NCBI GenBank assembly: GCA_020199775.1
Contig: JAIVJZ010000049.1
Coordinates: 1 to 64,000 of the forward strand
Reading direction: 5' to 3'
Length of the DNA stretch: 64,000 nt
Origin: Acidobacteriota bacterium
GTDB taxonomy: Bacteria; Acidobacteriota; Blastocatellia; Pyrinomonadales; Pyrinomonadaceae
The notes below the pieces were generated by a model. The model had not been told where the DNA came from. It ran no database searches and was given only the letters and a program-made list of their open reading frames with translations. Shown here in pieces: positions 12,401 through 19,028 of this stretch (the stretch's first letter is position 1; every line of letters starts with the position of its first letter). The position numbers were made by a program, and so were the translations under genes.

Positions 12401-14651
12401 CCTCGGCAGCCCGGCGGGCGACGCCCAGGCCGGCTCGCCTTCTTCGACGACGGTGACGATCACCGACAACGACTCCTGCTCTTACCAACTCTCGCAGGCC
12501 GCGCGCAACTCCGCCGCCGCGGGCGAGAGTGTCAATGTTAACGTGACGGCTCCGGCGGGCTGCGCTTGGACGGCCGCGAGTAACAGCAGCTTCATCTCGC
12601 TCAGCTCCGGCGCGGCCGGTAGCGGTAACGGCACAGTCATTTTCTCCGTGGCCGCTAACATCGCCGCTGCACAGCGGACGGGCGCGCTGACCATCGCCGG
12701 ACACAGTTTTACTGTGACGCAGACCGGCGTCGCCTGCACATTTGCGCTCTCTTCCACGAACCATTCTGTTGGCGGCGCGGGAGGTTCCGGCGCTGTTAAC
12801 GTCACGACCCCGGCGGGCGACTGCTCTTGGGTCGCGAATTCGGATGCGAACTGGATCACTATCAACTCGGGCGCGAGTGGTTACGGCGGCGGCGCGGTCA
12901 CTTACTCAGTGGCTCCAAATACGAGTAGCCAACCGCGCACCGGAACTCTGACCATCGCCGACAACAACGTCACTGTGACGCAAGCGGGCGCGACTTGCAC
13001 CTTCGCTCTCTCGTCAACAAGTCAATCTTTCGGTGCGACGGGTGGGACGGGCAGTGTGAATCTCACGGCTGCCGCTACTGACTGCGCCTGGGAGGCGGCT
13101 TCCGACGCGAGTTGGATCACTATCAGTTCAGGTGCGAGCGCGAGCGGTTCGAGCTCCGTCATCTTCTCTGTGGCCGCGAACCCAAGCTCGTTGTCACGCT
13201 CGGCGACGCTGACAGTCGCGGGTCAGACTTTAACCGTCACTCAAGGGGGCGTCGCGTGCTCCTACACGGTGAGCCAACAGACCCCGACGACGGAGCTTAC
13301 GTCCGCGGGCGGGCAAGGCGGCTTCCAGATGGTCGCCCCGCAGGGCTGCGCCTGGTCGGTCGGCAGTCTCGTTCCGTGGATCACGATCACCTCCGGCTCA
13401 AGCGGTACTGGTACCGGCTCTGTCACGTTCACGGTCGCGGCTAACACGGGGGCGGCGCGTACCGGGCAGGTGCTACACACGGATGATTCCTTCATTAACG
13501 TCAGGCAGGCAGCCGCGCCCGCTTCCCTGCGCCTTGAGTCTTCGGCCCTGAGTGTTTCAGAGGACGCGCGACGGGCGGAAGTGAAAGTCGTGCGCGCGGG
13601 CGACACGAGCGCCGCCGCTTCCGTCACCCTGCGCACCGTGGACGACCCCGAGAGCGTCCCCTGTGCCACGCTGAACGGTAAGGCTTACGCCCGGTGCGAC
13701 TACGCCACCACCATAGAGACGCTCAACTGGGCGGCCGGCGATGTGGAACCGAAGACCGTCGGCGTCCCGCTCATTGATGATGGTCGCCCCGAGGGAGCGG
13801 AAATCCTGCTCATCAGGCTATCCGACCCGAGGGGAGGCGTCATCGGCGACTCCGACACGGCGACGCTCACCATCACGGATGACGAGGCGACCGAAGGAGC
13901 CAACCCGATCTTCGAGACGCCCTTCTTCGTGCGTCAACAATATCTGGACTTCCTCTCCAGAGAGCCGGAAGCCGGCGAGCCGTGGAGCCGGGTGCTCGAC
14001 AAATGTTCCGACGTTAACAATAATCCTGAGTGTGACCGTATGCTGGTTTCGCAGGCCTTCTTCGGGTCGCCGGAGTTCAGGCTCAAAGGCTTCTTCGTCT
14101 ACAACTTCTACAGTGTGGCCTTAAATCGACGTCCCACCTATGAAGAGATCATTCCGGATATGAGGAGTGTGTCGGGTGCGACGGAGCAGGAAGTTTATCA
14201 GAAGCGCGCGGCTTACCCCCTGAACTTTACCACCCGCGTCGAGTTCAAAACGCGCTACGACTCGGTGAGTGATGCCGGTTTCGTTAACACGTTGCTGGAT
14301 CGCTACGGCCTCCAGCAAATCACCGCCCCTGACCCCGCGAACCCGGAGGGCAGGACTAAGGTCACGCTCTCAAGGGCGGTGTTAATCAGCCGGTTAGGTG
14401 CGACCGGCGCGCAATCGCTGACGCGTGCGCAAGTGTTGCGGGCGATAGTGGAATCCGACGAGGTGGGAGTGGCGGAGTACAACCGTGCGTTCGTGGCAAT
14501 GCAGTACTACGGGTACTTGAGAAGGACGCCTGAGGAGGAAGGCTATCAGGCGTGGCTCAAAGTCATTAACCAAGACTCGCAGAACGTCCGCATTATGGTC
14601 AACGGGTTCATGAACTCCGCCGAGTACAAACTACGGTTCGGCCGGCCGTAA
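3492..14651 (+). CDS. Giant secreted multidomain protein (propellers, Ig/FN3, CarboxypepD_reg, BACON, Calx-beta, DUF4214)
   Basis: The 3719-aa product has a signal peptide ending near residue 48 (SAGAQ). Approximate order: 54-793 VW(T/E)xxR-type beta-propeller repeats; 797-893 fibronectin III; 894-1077 two Ig-like domains; 1083-1158 carboxypeptidase-regulatory-like (ISGRVTDG); 1160-1345 unrecognised jelly-roll-like region; 1350-1433 IPT/TIG; 1437-1830 PQQ-like propeller; 1830-2140 three Ig-like domains with a PTPTPT linker at about 2025-2045; 2142-2233 second regulatory-like domain; 2247-2710 SBBP-type propeller (KYGPDGTQLW repeats); 2710-2880 Ig plus regulatory-like; 2884-2995 Calx-beta; 2996-3342 four BACON repeats (CSYQLS, TVTQTG); 3342-3467 Calx-beta; 3470-3719 DUF4214 tail (QQYLDFLSREPE) ending EYKLRFGRP. 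No catalytic site was seen, so an extracellular adhesion or polymer-binding role is inferred. The tail recurs in two other proteins of the window. A hairpin terminator follows. Confidence 0.9.
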   Translation: MPRPTTHPSVSNPKMAAHLRAMYALASLALASLVAVGLFSAGLRSAGAQVAMGEPQTLPGDAVQVAAAGAQERPQLSRGADSYLSVWTDSRTALSGTLITSGTGLGSLQDIYAARIGADGQIIDTTPIIVSQEQHEQRNPRVGWNGQNWLVSWLTKRPRDQFSHTYDLVAARVSPAGALLDPTPVVIRADVSLDSKPAAVIEDGAGNWIVTFESFLPQEGTSIPRGVLAARVSDEGVVLDPGGRLIYNHHNQFMGDSDIARAGDRYLLTFVDVATSHAVMGLLLDASLNSLRNGPEQLAGGGAKPRVASNGETWFVINRGTGTLVNRDGDPAGSTGVLNPVSITEPVVCWDGQYWFVAFSTNYNAATQSYLTQEAIYVSRVSATGELLEPAGRLIKQASGHQVSAAVAPGIAGGAQVAWQDLEKQDVRTARVTREGVVGMDAVLALGAPRQSRVRMATNGGGFLAVFRSEVSNSTRILGQHLNADGTPADAEPFVLSNDPTSGNPSVGWDGANYLAVWDQTTSAGRQTFGAVVPAVGSNPGAPFFIANGFLPDAAGLNGTFLVVNILQETTQIKTTQGTLVSGAGAPVGAPFKIQRAFNTWPRVAAFAGRWLAVWEYHGNHDDSPGTIYGSFVEPGGTFGVPFVAGNVSSDVTPHLAVAGDQALVVWSNGDIHARRLNADGSSPEPASGAPVSAGAGLQALPAVTWDGDEYVVTWVDQRDELLPQQPRGDIYAGRVSASNVKFEEFPVANSMLPEDSPFVITASGLTLFSYSKFNPQPPYAALRVATRAARFGAPPDVRPALAPSNLSATQVNSGVGTVTLRWDDRTDNEDGFKLEIRSGAGAFSQIRLLPANATTTTVTNLGTTEPYIFRLRAYNAAGDGDYSNEASAPAAVMTRFTTNTYNEPATVQLAATAADPQGIARVEFLKSSDGTNYDLLATDTTAPYSYQWENVSHGYYYVVSRAYDAVGSHTTSLYESFVVYGAPAAAITSPANGAVFLAGSPVTINATAQTQNDNGEYLLRMDFYANSTLIGTVQGHYASYQFTWTNPPAGNYQLTARPTSSLNLTGSSAPAQITVGSPGADISGRVTDGAAPLYGVTVALSGSQAARATTDTDGNYFFTNLDAGGSYAVTPQASGYTFNPASLSFNNPAASQTANFTGSPGAPVSNDPNAAPIYSQPSDGRAVEGPSSKTPTGQQVDQEVVDDFELTAEITRVRVAGSRGGMNAPPNPDYRGIYVRFYEGSSGAPGAQQAEYYLPKGAPGVSFDAARPTTFDVRLPTPFNASGRHFVSVQPVYVGTETWWPSSGGYPNVRGSAWLKRDRLANGAWAVGGVAGNLNDMAFDLFGTLLSAPRIETVSPNPVPRSGLVRITGAYFGAVQGSGQLTIDGKQSQYIAHWSDNLIVAYVPETSTLGSVTVSITAGGGNGTAQLNVTTRPTDGRIRWRFTVAGDYVLHRSGIGPDGTIFLNDVNGRLYALAPDGALKWVFRAGAVGYVGPVTVGADGTIYVAGLVPRDPATPCQIDQYLVNVDGIFAVNPDGTQKWLFDKTCQGIIAGPNVGPDGKVYAVSDTQGIGAFALNPDGSLAYAVDNFAERGPLGQEIVFGPTAPGLAPTQQYFQFDMGSLFGYTNRGQRVFSYPTVTEGQPVVGLRTGSVYSVGFPIGAGYRLLSLTPQGALRWQSPIQPTSSLSAPDTPPSESAVYVVQDGYRLHRVNPADGSVVWTFIDGEVLFDPIASPDDRLALMGGRLTYGQPGFFEAVSNDGRKLWKQYLADEPGLAAYGQVVPISRARFTADGQTAYIAADVAGDNPTQSNPVYSFFYALDTSDKDVPVNQPPKATVVSPLPNTNAPNHQPIDFKASVQDDGQVSRVDFLYNHNGTQKLVGTDTTPDADGHYGVQFTAPGPGVYGLLAAAYDVAGLRSESQLVTVTVSNQSPTVSWVSPANNSTFTDTAGITLTARAADSDGQVAVVRFNSNLTGVLGQDTTPDANGNYQFEWANPPHGTHELAAWAIDNDGTGRAATINVTVGPAATPTPTPTPTPTPTPTPTPAGAPPIVSITSPADRATFAPRTSVTVTAAASDSDGRIARVEFWHDAASGPVTIDQNAPYSAQISAPSPTTLRLYAVAYDDAGNRTQSAPVFIYFEDPAGNLTITGRITHQQSTPSNPVFLSNALVKLGFGNYTYRATRTDADGYYTFIGLSHGGRYKVEPAEPGYAFYPPSATYEGLISNVTQNFVAEGPLPPGPTPTPTPGASALAWERFYNSPHNSGDNGALLATGGQGNTYLAGTSSAPAGDDTNISLAKYGPDGTQLWQREYVGRGDYKDWATSIRADSEGNVYVSGTTWGGSAYEYDIVTIKYAPDGTEIWANVYNGPLGRWDISAAMEIDNAGNVLVGGYSQASDASGRLFDEFLVIKYNPAGGIVWEKRNSIDRRGDRLVALAVDSARNVYATGDAWVGNADGSMFEDIVTVKYGPDGAQLWTSRFNRAASTMPLPQPPASNPASRARSGGAGLDPVTGDVYVFGNSEFGATGFDYLLLKYNSATGELHWNRNWGGPRSDTARALAIDAQGNAYLTGESYDADFESATTVQSTDVATVKFAPDGATLWERHYRGFPGKTDAGRRIVVDPAGSAYVAFYSEGFFTSDTGVVKYHADGTEQWSYRYDNPAHTSDHVADLALDAAGNLYVAGQASVPNATGSQTMDLVTFKLAPGTSATNIAPEVRADIQSAATAGNPVTVNAVASDLDGTVSRVDFFDGTAQIGTDASAPFSVQWSPTATGAHAISALATDNKNASRTSKTQLVTVEAAPQVYDIAGQLTANGSPLAGASVALGGARSAETTTGDDGRYAFTSLPAGGDYTVTPSLANYNITPTSRAFGNLSQNQTADFTASIIAASMQFDSASYAVGEEDGSAVITITRSVNTSVAVSVGYSTADGTAAAGSDYTATSATLNFAAGELSKTITVPVLNDAAVEGAETFNVTLGSPAGDAQAGSPSSTTVTITDNDSCSYQLSQAARNSAAAGESVNVNVTAPAGCAWTAASNSSFISLSSGAAGSGNGTVIFSVAANIAAAQRTGALTIAGHSFTVTQTGVACTFALSSTNHSVGGAGGSGAVNVTTPAGDCSWVANSDANWITINSGASGYGGGAVTYSVAPNTSSQPRTGTLTIADNNVTVTQAGATCTFALSSTSQSFGATGGTGSVNLTAAATDCAWEAASDASWITISSGASASGSSSVIFSVAANPSSLSRSATLTVAGQTLTVTQGGVACSYTVSQQTPTTELTSAGGQGGFQMVAPQGCAWSVGSLVPWITITSGSSGTGTGSVTFTVAANTGAARTGQVLHTDDSFINVRQAAAPASLRLESSALSVSEDARRAEVKVVRAGDTSAAASVTLRTVDDPESVPCATLNGKAYARCDYATTIETLNWAAGDVEPKTVGVPLIDDGRPEGAEILLIRLSDPRGGVIGDSDTATLTITDDEATEGANPIFETPFFVRQQYLDFLSREPEAGEPWSRVLDKCSDVNNNPECDRMLVSQAFFGSPEFRLKGFFVYNFYSVALNRRPTYEEIIPDMRSVSGATEQEVYQKRAAYPLNFTTRVEFKTRYDSVSDAGFVNTLLDRYGLQQITAPDPANPEGRTKVTLSRAVLISRLGATGAQSLTRAQVLRAIVESDEVGVAEYNRAFVAMQYYGYLRRTPEEEGYQAWLKVINQDSQNVRIMVNGFMNSAEYKLRFGRP

Positions 14652-14674
14652 GGTCTGGACGAAGCGGAGCAATA

Positions 14675-14716
14675 AGAGGCTGCTTGAGAAGTTGCTCAGG
14701 CAGCCTCTTTCATTTA
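14675..14716 (+). terminator. Rho-independent terminator of the giant gene
   Basis: AGAGGCTGCTTGAG (14675-14688) pairs with CTCAGGCAGCCTCT (14695-14708) with a single G-U mismatch. A 6-nt loop separates the arms, and TTTCATTTAT follows. Confidence 0.85.
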
Positions 14717-14743
14717 TCACTCTTTACCGATTGGCTTAAGAAT

Positions 14744-14890
14744 TCAAGCTATGAGGCGAAGGTTCACCACCCTCTCACTCTTCTTCAGCACACGCAAGTA
14801 CGTCACCGTGATGGAGACGTCCCCTTGCCCGAGCGGCTCCTGAATCGCGCGGATGTCGGAGCCCGGCAGGTCATGCACCCGATCCCTTGA
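14744..14890 (-). pseudogene. C-terminal remnant of a tyrosine recombinase/integrase
   Basis: The minus strand reads DIRAIQEPLGQGDVSITVTY and then LRVLKK before a stop at 14744-14746. This matches the end of integron/phage tyrosine recombinases (DIRAIQELLGH.DVSTTMIYTHVL), including the nucleophilic Tyr region. The box-III His of LGH has become Gln, and nothing upstream encodes the rest of the catalytic domain. It is a non-functional scrap of an integrase, evidence that mobile DNA once sat between the giant gene and the serine hydrolase. Confidence 0.7.
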
Positions 14891-14917
14891 CCTGAACGTT
14901 TGTTTGCTTTATATTGC

Positions 14918-14948
14918 AAAGTACTTTTCAAACAATAATTATTGTTTG
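14918..14948. promoter_or_regulatory. Two perfect palindromes upstream of the serine hydrolase
   Basis: AAAGTACTTT (14918-14927) and CAAACAATAATTATTGTTTG (14929-14948, 20 bp, perfect) lie back to back in an AT-rich island 120 bases before the 15071 gene. They look like operators for a dimeric regulator, but no candidate regulator is adjacent. The leader between them and the gene encodes nothing recognisable. Confidence 0.55.
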
Positions 14949-15070
14949 ACGGGATTACACATTCGCGACGTCTCCGAGACCTATTTCAACGGCGTGCAGG
15001 CGCGGAGGGACGTGCAAATTCGCGCCAAAGCCGACCGGGAATTTCCCCGCTCTTCAAAAGGAAGATTTGA

Positions 15071-16726
15071 ATGTTCAGACTAGTATCGTTCGTCGTCACC
15101 GTCTTGCTTGTCGGCGCGCCCGCTTACGCGCAGGACAAGACCGGCGAGATCGACAAGATTTTCAGTTGGGCCACGCCCGCCACGCCCGGGTGCGCGGTCG
15201 CCGTCTCGCAGCACGGGAAGCTGTTGGTGAACCGCGCTTACGGCTCGGCCGACCTCGAGCGCGACGTTCCTTTGAGCCCTAGTTCGACTTTCGATGCCGG
15301 ATCGTTGAGGAAGCAGTTTGTCGCCGCAGCCGTCCTTCTCCTCGTCGAAGAGAAGCGCCTTTCTCTTTCCGACGACGTTCGCAAGTATGTTCCGAAGCTC
15401 CCCGATTACGGTCACAAGATCACGCTAGACCATCTGCTCACCCATACCAGCGGTCTTCGCGACTGGACAGGGATGTTGCCGCTGGCAACCGGAAATCCCG
15501 ACGCCTTGACCATGATTCTGCGTCAGCGCGGCCTCAATTTCGCGCCCGGCGAGGAATGGTCATATTCAAACAGCGGCTACGTGCTGCTGACGGAGATCGT
15601 CTCGCGCGCGAGCGGGATGCCGTTCTCCGAATTCACGCGCAAGCGACTGTTCGAGCCGCTCGGGATGAAGACGACCACATACGTCGACGATTTGCGCACC
15701 GTCGTCAAGAACCGCGCCCTCGCTTACGAGAAGGAGGGCAACCGCTGGCGGCTGGATATGCTGCTCGGCAACGACCGCGGCGGCGGTGGCGCCCTCTTCA
15801 GCACGGCCGGCGACCTCATCAACTGGAACGACGCGCTGACGAGCGGCCGTCTGGGCGCGTTCGTCACCGAAAAGCTTCAGGAACAGGCAAGACTGAACAA
15901 TGGCAGGAAGCTCAAATATGCCCGTGGCCTGATCATGGACTCCTACCGGGGCGGCACGCTGGTATCGCATTCCGGCGGCGCGGCCGGGTACAGTGCATGG
16001 CTGGGTCGCTTGCCGGCGCAGGGCCTTTCGGTCTCCGTCCTGTGCAATGCGGACGAAACGTCCGCGACGGCGCTCGCGCGCCGGGTCGCTGACCAGTTTC
16101 TGCCCGCGGCGGGCGCTGAAACGGCCGAGGTCAGGGCGCCGGCCGCGGTCGCCGAAGGCGCCGCTGTGACGGGAGTTGACCTGAACGGCAAGGCGGGACT
16201 GTTCGTCAGCGAGCGCACCGGCGACCCGCTACGCCTGATCATCAACAACGGCAAGCTGCAAATCCCCGGCGGCCCTCCCCTCATGGCAGTAACCAATGAC
16301 CGTTTCCGCAATCCGCGTGGCGATTTGTTCTTCATGTCACAGGACGAGTTTGAATTGCACTTCCTGTCACCGGAGCAGTTCGAACTGAAGTCTATGGAGG
16401 GCCATACGACACGGTATCGTCGTGCCCAGCCCTATACGCCCGCCATTGCCGACCTACAGGCTTTTACCGGCCGCTACGAAAGCGACGAACTGAGGGCAGT
16501 CTTCGAGATGGCGCCCGGTAAAGACAGCTTGATGATCCGCCTCAATGATTCGCCGGCTCCGGGCTTCGAATTCAGGCCGGTCTATCGTGACACCTTTCAG
16601 CTAGGCAGGGTGACATTGCGCTTCGTGCGGGACAAGGCCGGGAAGGTGGTGACGCTCGACTACAGCAATCCGTTAATCCGCAACCTCAAATTCACGCGGC
16701 TGAGCGACCGCACCAGTAGCCGTTAG
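15071..16726 (+). CDS. Secreted serine hydrolase, class C beta-lactamase/D-Ala-D-Ala carboxypeptidase family
   Basis: The 551-aa product has a signal peptide (MFRLVSFVVTVLLVGAPAYA, 1-20). A beta-lactamase fold of the AmpC/esterase EstB type spans about 30-345, with the nucleophile motif S78-L-R-K81, Y165-S-N167 and a third box H300-S-G. The remaining ~200 residues are a lipocalin-like C-terminal domain of the kind that often follows such hydrolases (AFTGRYESDELRAVFEM). It acts in the periplasm or outside the cell on a peptide, ester or beta-lactam-like bond; the substrate cannot be assigned. The start follows AAGGAAG at good spacing. It is monocistronic behind the two palindromes, and may be regulated through them. 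Confidence 0.88.
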   Translation: MFRLVSFVVTVLLVGAPAYAQDKTGEIDKIFSWATPATPGCAVAVSQHGKLLVNRAYGSADLERDVPLSPSSTFDAGSLRKQFVAAAVLLLVEEKRLSLSDDVRKYVPKLPDYGHKITLDHLLTHTSGLRDWTGMLPLATGNPDALTMILRQRGLNFAPGEEWSYSNSGYVLLTEIVSRASGMPFSEFTRKRLFEPLGMKTTTYVDDLRTVVKNRALAYEKEGNRWRLDMLLGNDRGGGGALFSTAGDLINWNDALTSGRLGAFVTEKLQEQARLNNGRKLKYARGLIMDSYRGGTLVSHSGGAAGYSAWLGRLPAQGLSVSVLCNADETSATALARRVADQFLPAAGAETAEVRAPAAVAEGAAVTGVDLNGKAGLFVSERTGDPLRLIINNGKLQIPGGPPLMAVTNDRFRNPRGDLFFMSQDEFELHFLSPEQFELKSMEGHTTRYRRAQPYTPAIADLQAFTGRYESDELRAVFEMAPGKDSLMIRLNDSPAPGFEFRPVYRDTFQLGRVTLRFVRDKAGKVVTLDYSNPLIRNLKFTRLSDRTSSR

Positions 16727-16739
16727 CGTCAGAGGAAAG

Positions 16740-16908
16740 GGAGGTCGCAGGAAGTAGCTGAACGGGCGGTAAATTTTGTTGCCGAGCGCGGCGTTGACAA
16801 TGCAAGTGTCGCCGTTGAAGACCGAGTCGGGGACGCCCGCCGTCGCGATCATGCGGACGTGACAGATCGAGCAGTTGATGGTGTCGAAGAGTTGCTCTCG
16901 CGCTTCTC
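16740..16908 (-). pseudogene. Remnant of a di-heme oxidoreductase (DUF1111-type putative peroxidase)
   Basis: One minus-strand frame reads REQLFDTINCSICHVR and then ALGNKIYRPFSYFL. This corresponds to the C-terminal heme-binding CxxCH region and following strand of DUF1111 di-heme oxidoreductases (LFDTIGCxxCHV...PYSDFLLH). The CxxCH codons are at 16859-16873. A stop lies just upstream of this stretch, and the usual HDMG motif after it is missing, so both ends are lost. No start or ribosome site is present. Identification rests on these two motifs only. Confidence 0.6.
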
Positions 16909-16989
16909 AACATGTGTTCAGGGGGAATCTCGCCGCGCCGTATCTGCGGCTCCGGCGTGTTGACCGAAATGATTTCGGCGACACGACCG

Positions 16990-18615
16990 CTATTTGCGGC
17001 CGAGCAGAAAATAGGTGGGCATGTCGCCCTTACCTTTGACGTTGATCGTACCGCGCGGTTCAAAGAGATAGGCATGCCGGAGACGCTCGAAGGTGGCCGC
17101 CGTGACTTGAATGCGCCCCGGCGTGCTGTGGGATTCCATGCGGCTCGCCGTGTTGACGGCGTCACCCCAAAGGTCGTAGATGAACTTTGACGTGCCGATG
17201 ATTCCGGCGACGACCGGCCCCGTGTTGATGCCGGTGCGAATATTAAGTGTTGTCCCACGCGCGCGATTGAAAGCGGCCAGCGCAGTTTGCATGTCGAGCC
17301 CCATTTCGGCCATCGCTTCGGCGTGATCGGCGCGGCGTTCGGGCAGTCCCGCCGCCACCATGTAGGCATCACCGATGGTCTTGATCTTTTCCAGACCGTG
17401 CCGGGCGGCGAGTTCATCGAACGACGAGAAGATTTCGTTGAGCAGATAAACCAACTCGACCGGCGTGATGCGCGCCGACATCTGCGTGAAGCCGACCACG
17501 TCAGAGAAGAGGATCGTGGCTTCGGTGAAACTTTCGGCGATGACGCCCTGATCTTCTTTCAGGCGTTCCGCGATGGCCGAGGGCAATATGTTTAAGAGCA
17601 GCCGCTCGGACTTTTCGCGCTCGACGCGCAACTGCGCGAGATAAGCTTGCTCCCTGTCACGCAGCCGCTTCTTCTCCAGCGAAGCCTCGACGCGCGCACG
17701 CAGGATCACCGGGTTGAAGGGTTTGGGCAAATAGTCTTCCGCGCCCATTTCGATGCAGCGCACGATGCCGTCGATCTCGTCGAGGGCGGAGATCATGATG
17801 ACGGGAATATCCCGCAGTTCGGGCGTCGTCTTGAGCCGCTCCAACACCTGATACCCGTTCAGCCCCGGCATCATAATGTCCAGCAGTACGAGGTCGAACT
17901 TGCGCCGCGCGAGAGCCTCCAAAGCCAGTGCGCCGTCCGCGGCCGTGTCAACTTCGTAGCCCTCGCGGGTGAGGCGGCGCGCGAGAATGTCGCGATTGGT
18001 TTCGCTGTCGTCCACGACCAGAACCAGACCGCCTTGCTCCGTCTGCCGGGCGTGCGCGTTGTCGATGGCATGGATGGTACTGACGAGATTCGCGATCATC
18101 GAGGAGACGCCGTCGTCCGCCGGGCTAAGGGTTGCGCTATCGGCTTCAAGGTCGGAGAAGCGGACGATGTCTTCGATGAGTTCGAGCAATTGCCGCGCGG
18201 CGGTCTGGATTTTTTGCAGGTCTGCGCGAAACTCGGCATGCTCCGGCGCGTCGGCGTCTTCGATCAGCATTTCGCTGTAGCCGATCACGGCGTTAATGGG
18301 CGTGCGCAGTTCGTGGCGGACGTGCGCGCCGAAAGAGTCGAGGTCGAGATCGGGGGTCTCGGTGCGCGCGGGGTTGAGAAGGTCGCCCACGCGCGTGCGC
18401 AATTGCCGCCCCGCCGTCAGGATTTTTTCGAGGTCGGCGCGAAACTCCCCCGCGCCTTCGTCTGCTGTCGCGCTTTCAAACAGCATCTCGCCATAGCCGA
18501 TAATGGCGTTGATGGGCGAGGACAACTCGTGACGGATGTGTGCCAGGAGAGCCGTGCGGGTGCGCGCCGCATCCGACGTATGATCAGCGCGTTCGTGATG
18601 CGTGTCGGCGGTCAT
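16990..18615 (-). CDS. Class III adenylate cyclase fused to two HisKA-type domains and a receiver
   Basis: The start is the ATG at 18615, whose ATGA overlaps the stop of the upstream receiver gene; the product has 541 aa. Two tandem histidine-kinase dimerisation/phosphoacceptor (DHp) segments carry H29 (IRHELSSPINAIIGYGEM) and H101 (VRHELRTPINAVIGYSEM), but no HATPase_c domain is present. A receiver follows (about 195-315, D246 in LLDIMMPG). Residues about 360-541 are a class III cyclase with metal Asp D372 (FSDVVGFT) and D416 (IGDAYM), a Lys in EKIKTIGD and D481 typical of ATP specificity, and transition-state N488 and R492. All catalytic residues seem present. The DHp domains cannot self-phosphorylate, so phosphate probably comes from the kinase at 19029-21338. 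Last gene of a five-gene operon; cytosolic cAMP output is inferred. Confidence 0.88.
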   Translation of the reverse strand: MTADTHHERADHTSDAARTRTALLAHIRHELSSPINAIIGYGEMLFESATADEGAGEFRADLEKILTAGRQLRTRVGDLLNPARTETPDLDLDSFGAHVRHELRTPINAVIGYSEMLIEDADAPEHAEFRADLQKIQTAARQLLELIEDIVRFSDLEADSATLSPADDGVSSMIANLVSTIHAIDNAHARQTEQGGLVLVVDDSETNRDILARRLTREGYEVDTAADGALALEALARRKFDLVLLDIMMPGLNGYQVLERLKTTPELRDIPVIMISALDEIDGIVRCIEMGAEDYLPKPFNPVILRARVEASLEKKRLRDREQAYLAQLRVEREKSERLLLNILPSAIAERLKEDQGVIAESFTEATILFSDVVGFTQMSARITPVELVYLLNEIFSSFDELAARHGLEKIKTIGDAYMVAAGLPERRADHAEAMAEMGLDMQTALAAFNRARGTTLNIRTGINTGPVVAGIIGTSKFIYDLWGDAVNTASRMESHSTPGRIQVTAATFERLRHAYLFEPRGTINVKGKGDMPTYFLLGRK

Positions 18616-18989
18616 GAGGCGGCGGCTCGGTTGAGCATCGTTTCGATTTTTTCGAGCAGGCGCGGGAGTTCTATCGGTTTGGTGTCGTAGTCGTCGCAAC
18701 CGGCTTCGAGCGCGCGCTCGCGGTCGCCGGACATGGCGTGCGCCGTCAGCGCGATGACCGGGATGTGTCTGGTCGCGTCCGTGTTTTTGAGTTGGCGCGT
18801 GGCCTCCCAACCGTCGAGCACCGGCAAGCTCATGTCCATCAGGATGAGATCGGGCGCGGCGGATTGCGCCATCTCGACGCCCTGCCGGCCGTCCACGGCG
18901 ATGCTCACCTCGTAACCTTTGCGCACCAGACGCCGCGAGAGCATGTCGCGGTTCATCTCGTTATCTTCAACCAAAAGTATCTTCTTCAT
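18612..18989 (-). CDS. Single-domain response regulator (CheY-like)
   Basis: The 125-aa product is a bare receiver domain: acidic pair ED at 8-9, phospho-acceptor D52 (LILMDMSLPVLDG), conserved Thr in ALTAH and Lys in TKPIE. No output domain is attached, so it works as a phosphate shuttle or allosteric partner. It lies between the hybrid kinase (40 bases upstream) and the cyclase, overlapping the latter by four bases. That placement suggests it links kinase receivers to the phosphoacceptor histidines of the cyclase protein. Confidence 0.92.
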   Translation of the reverse strand: MKKILLVEDNEMNRDMLSRRLVRKGYEVSIAVDGRQGVEMAQSAAPDLILMDMSLPVLDGWEATRQLKNTDATRHIPVIALTAHAMSGDRERALEAGCDDYDTKPIELPRLLEKIETMLNRAAAS

Positions 18990-19028
18990 AATGGCTGTCT
19001 CGTACCCTTTAAATTTTAGGCTGGAATT

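Noticed and set aside
16692..17417. 241-codon minus-strand frame overlapping the cyclase end
   Set aside because: Out of frame with both the cyclase and the di-heme remnant, which explain the region better.
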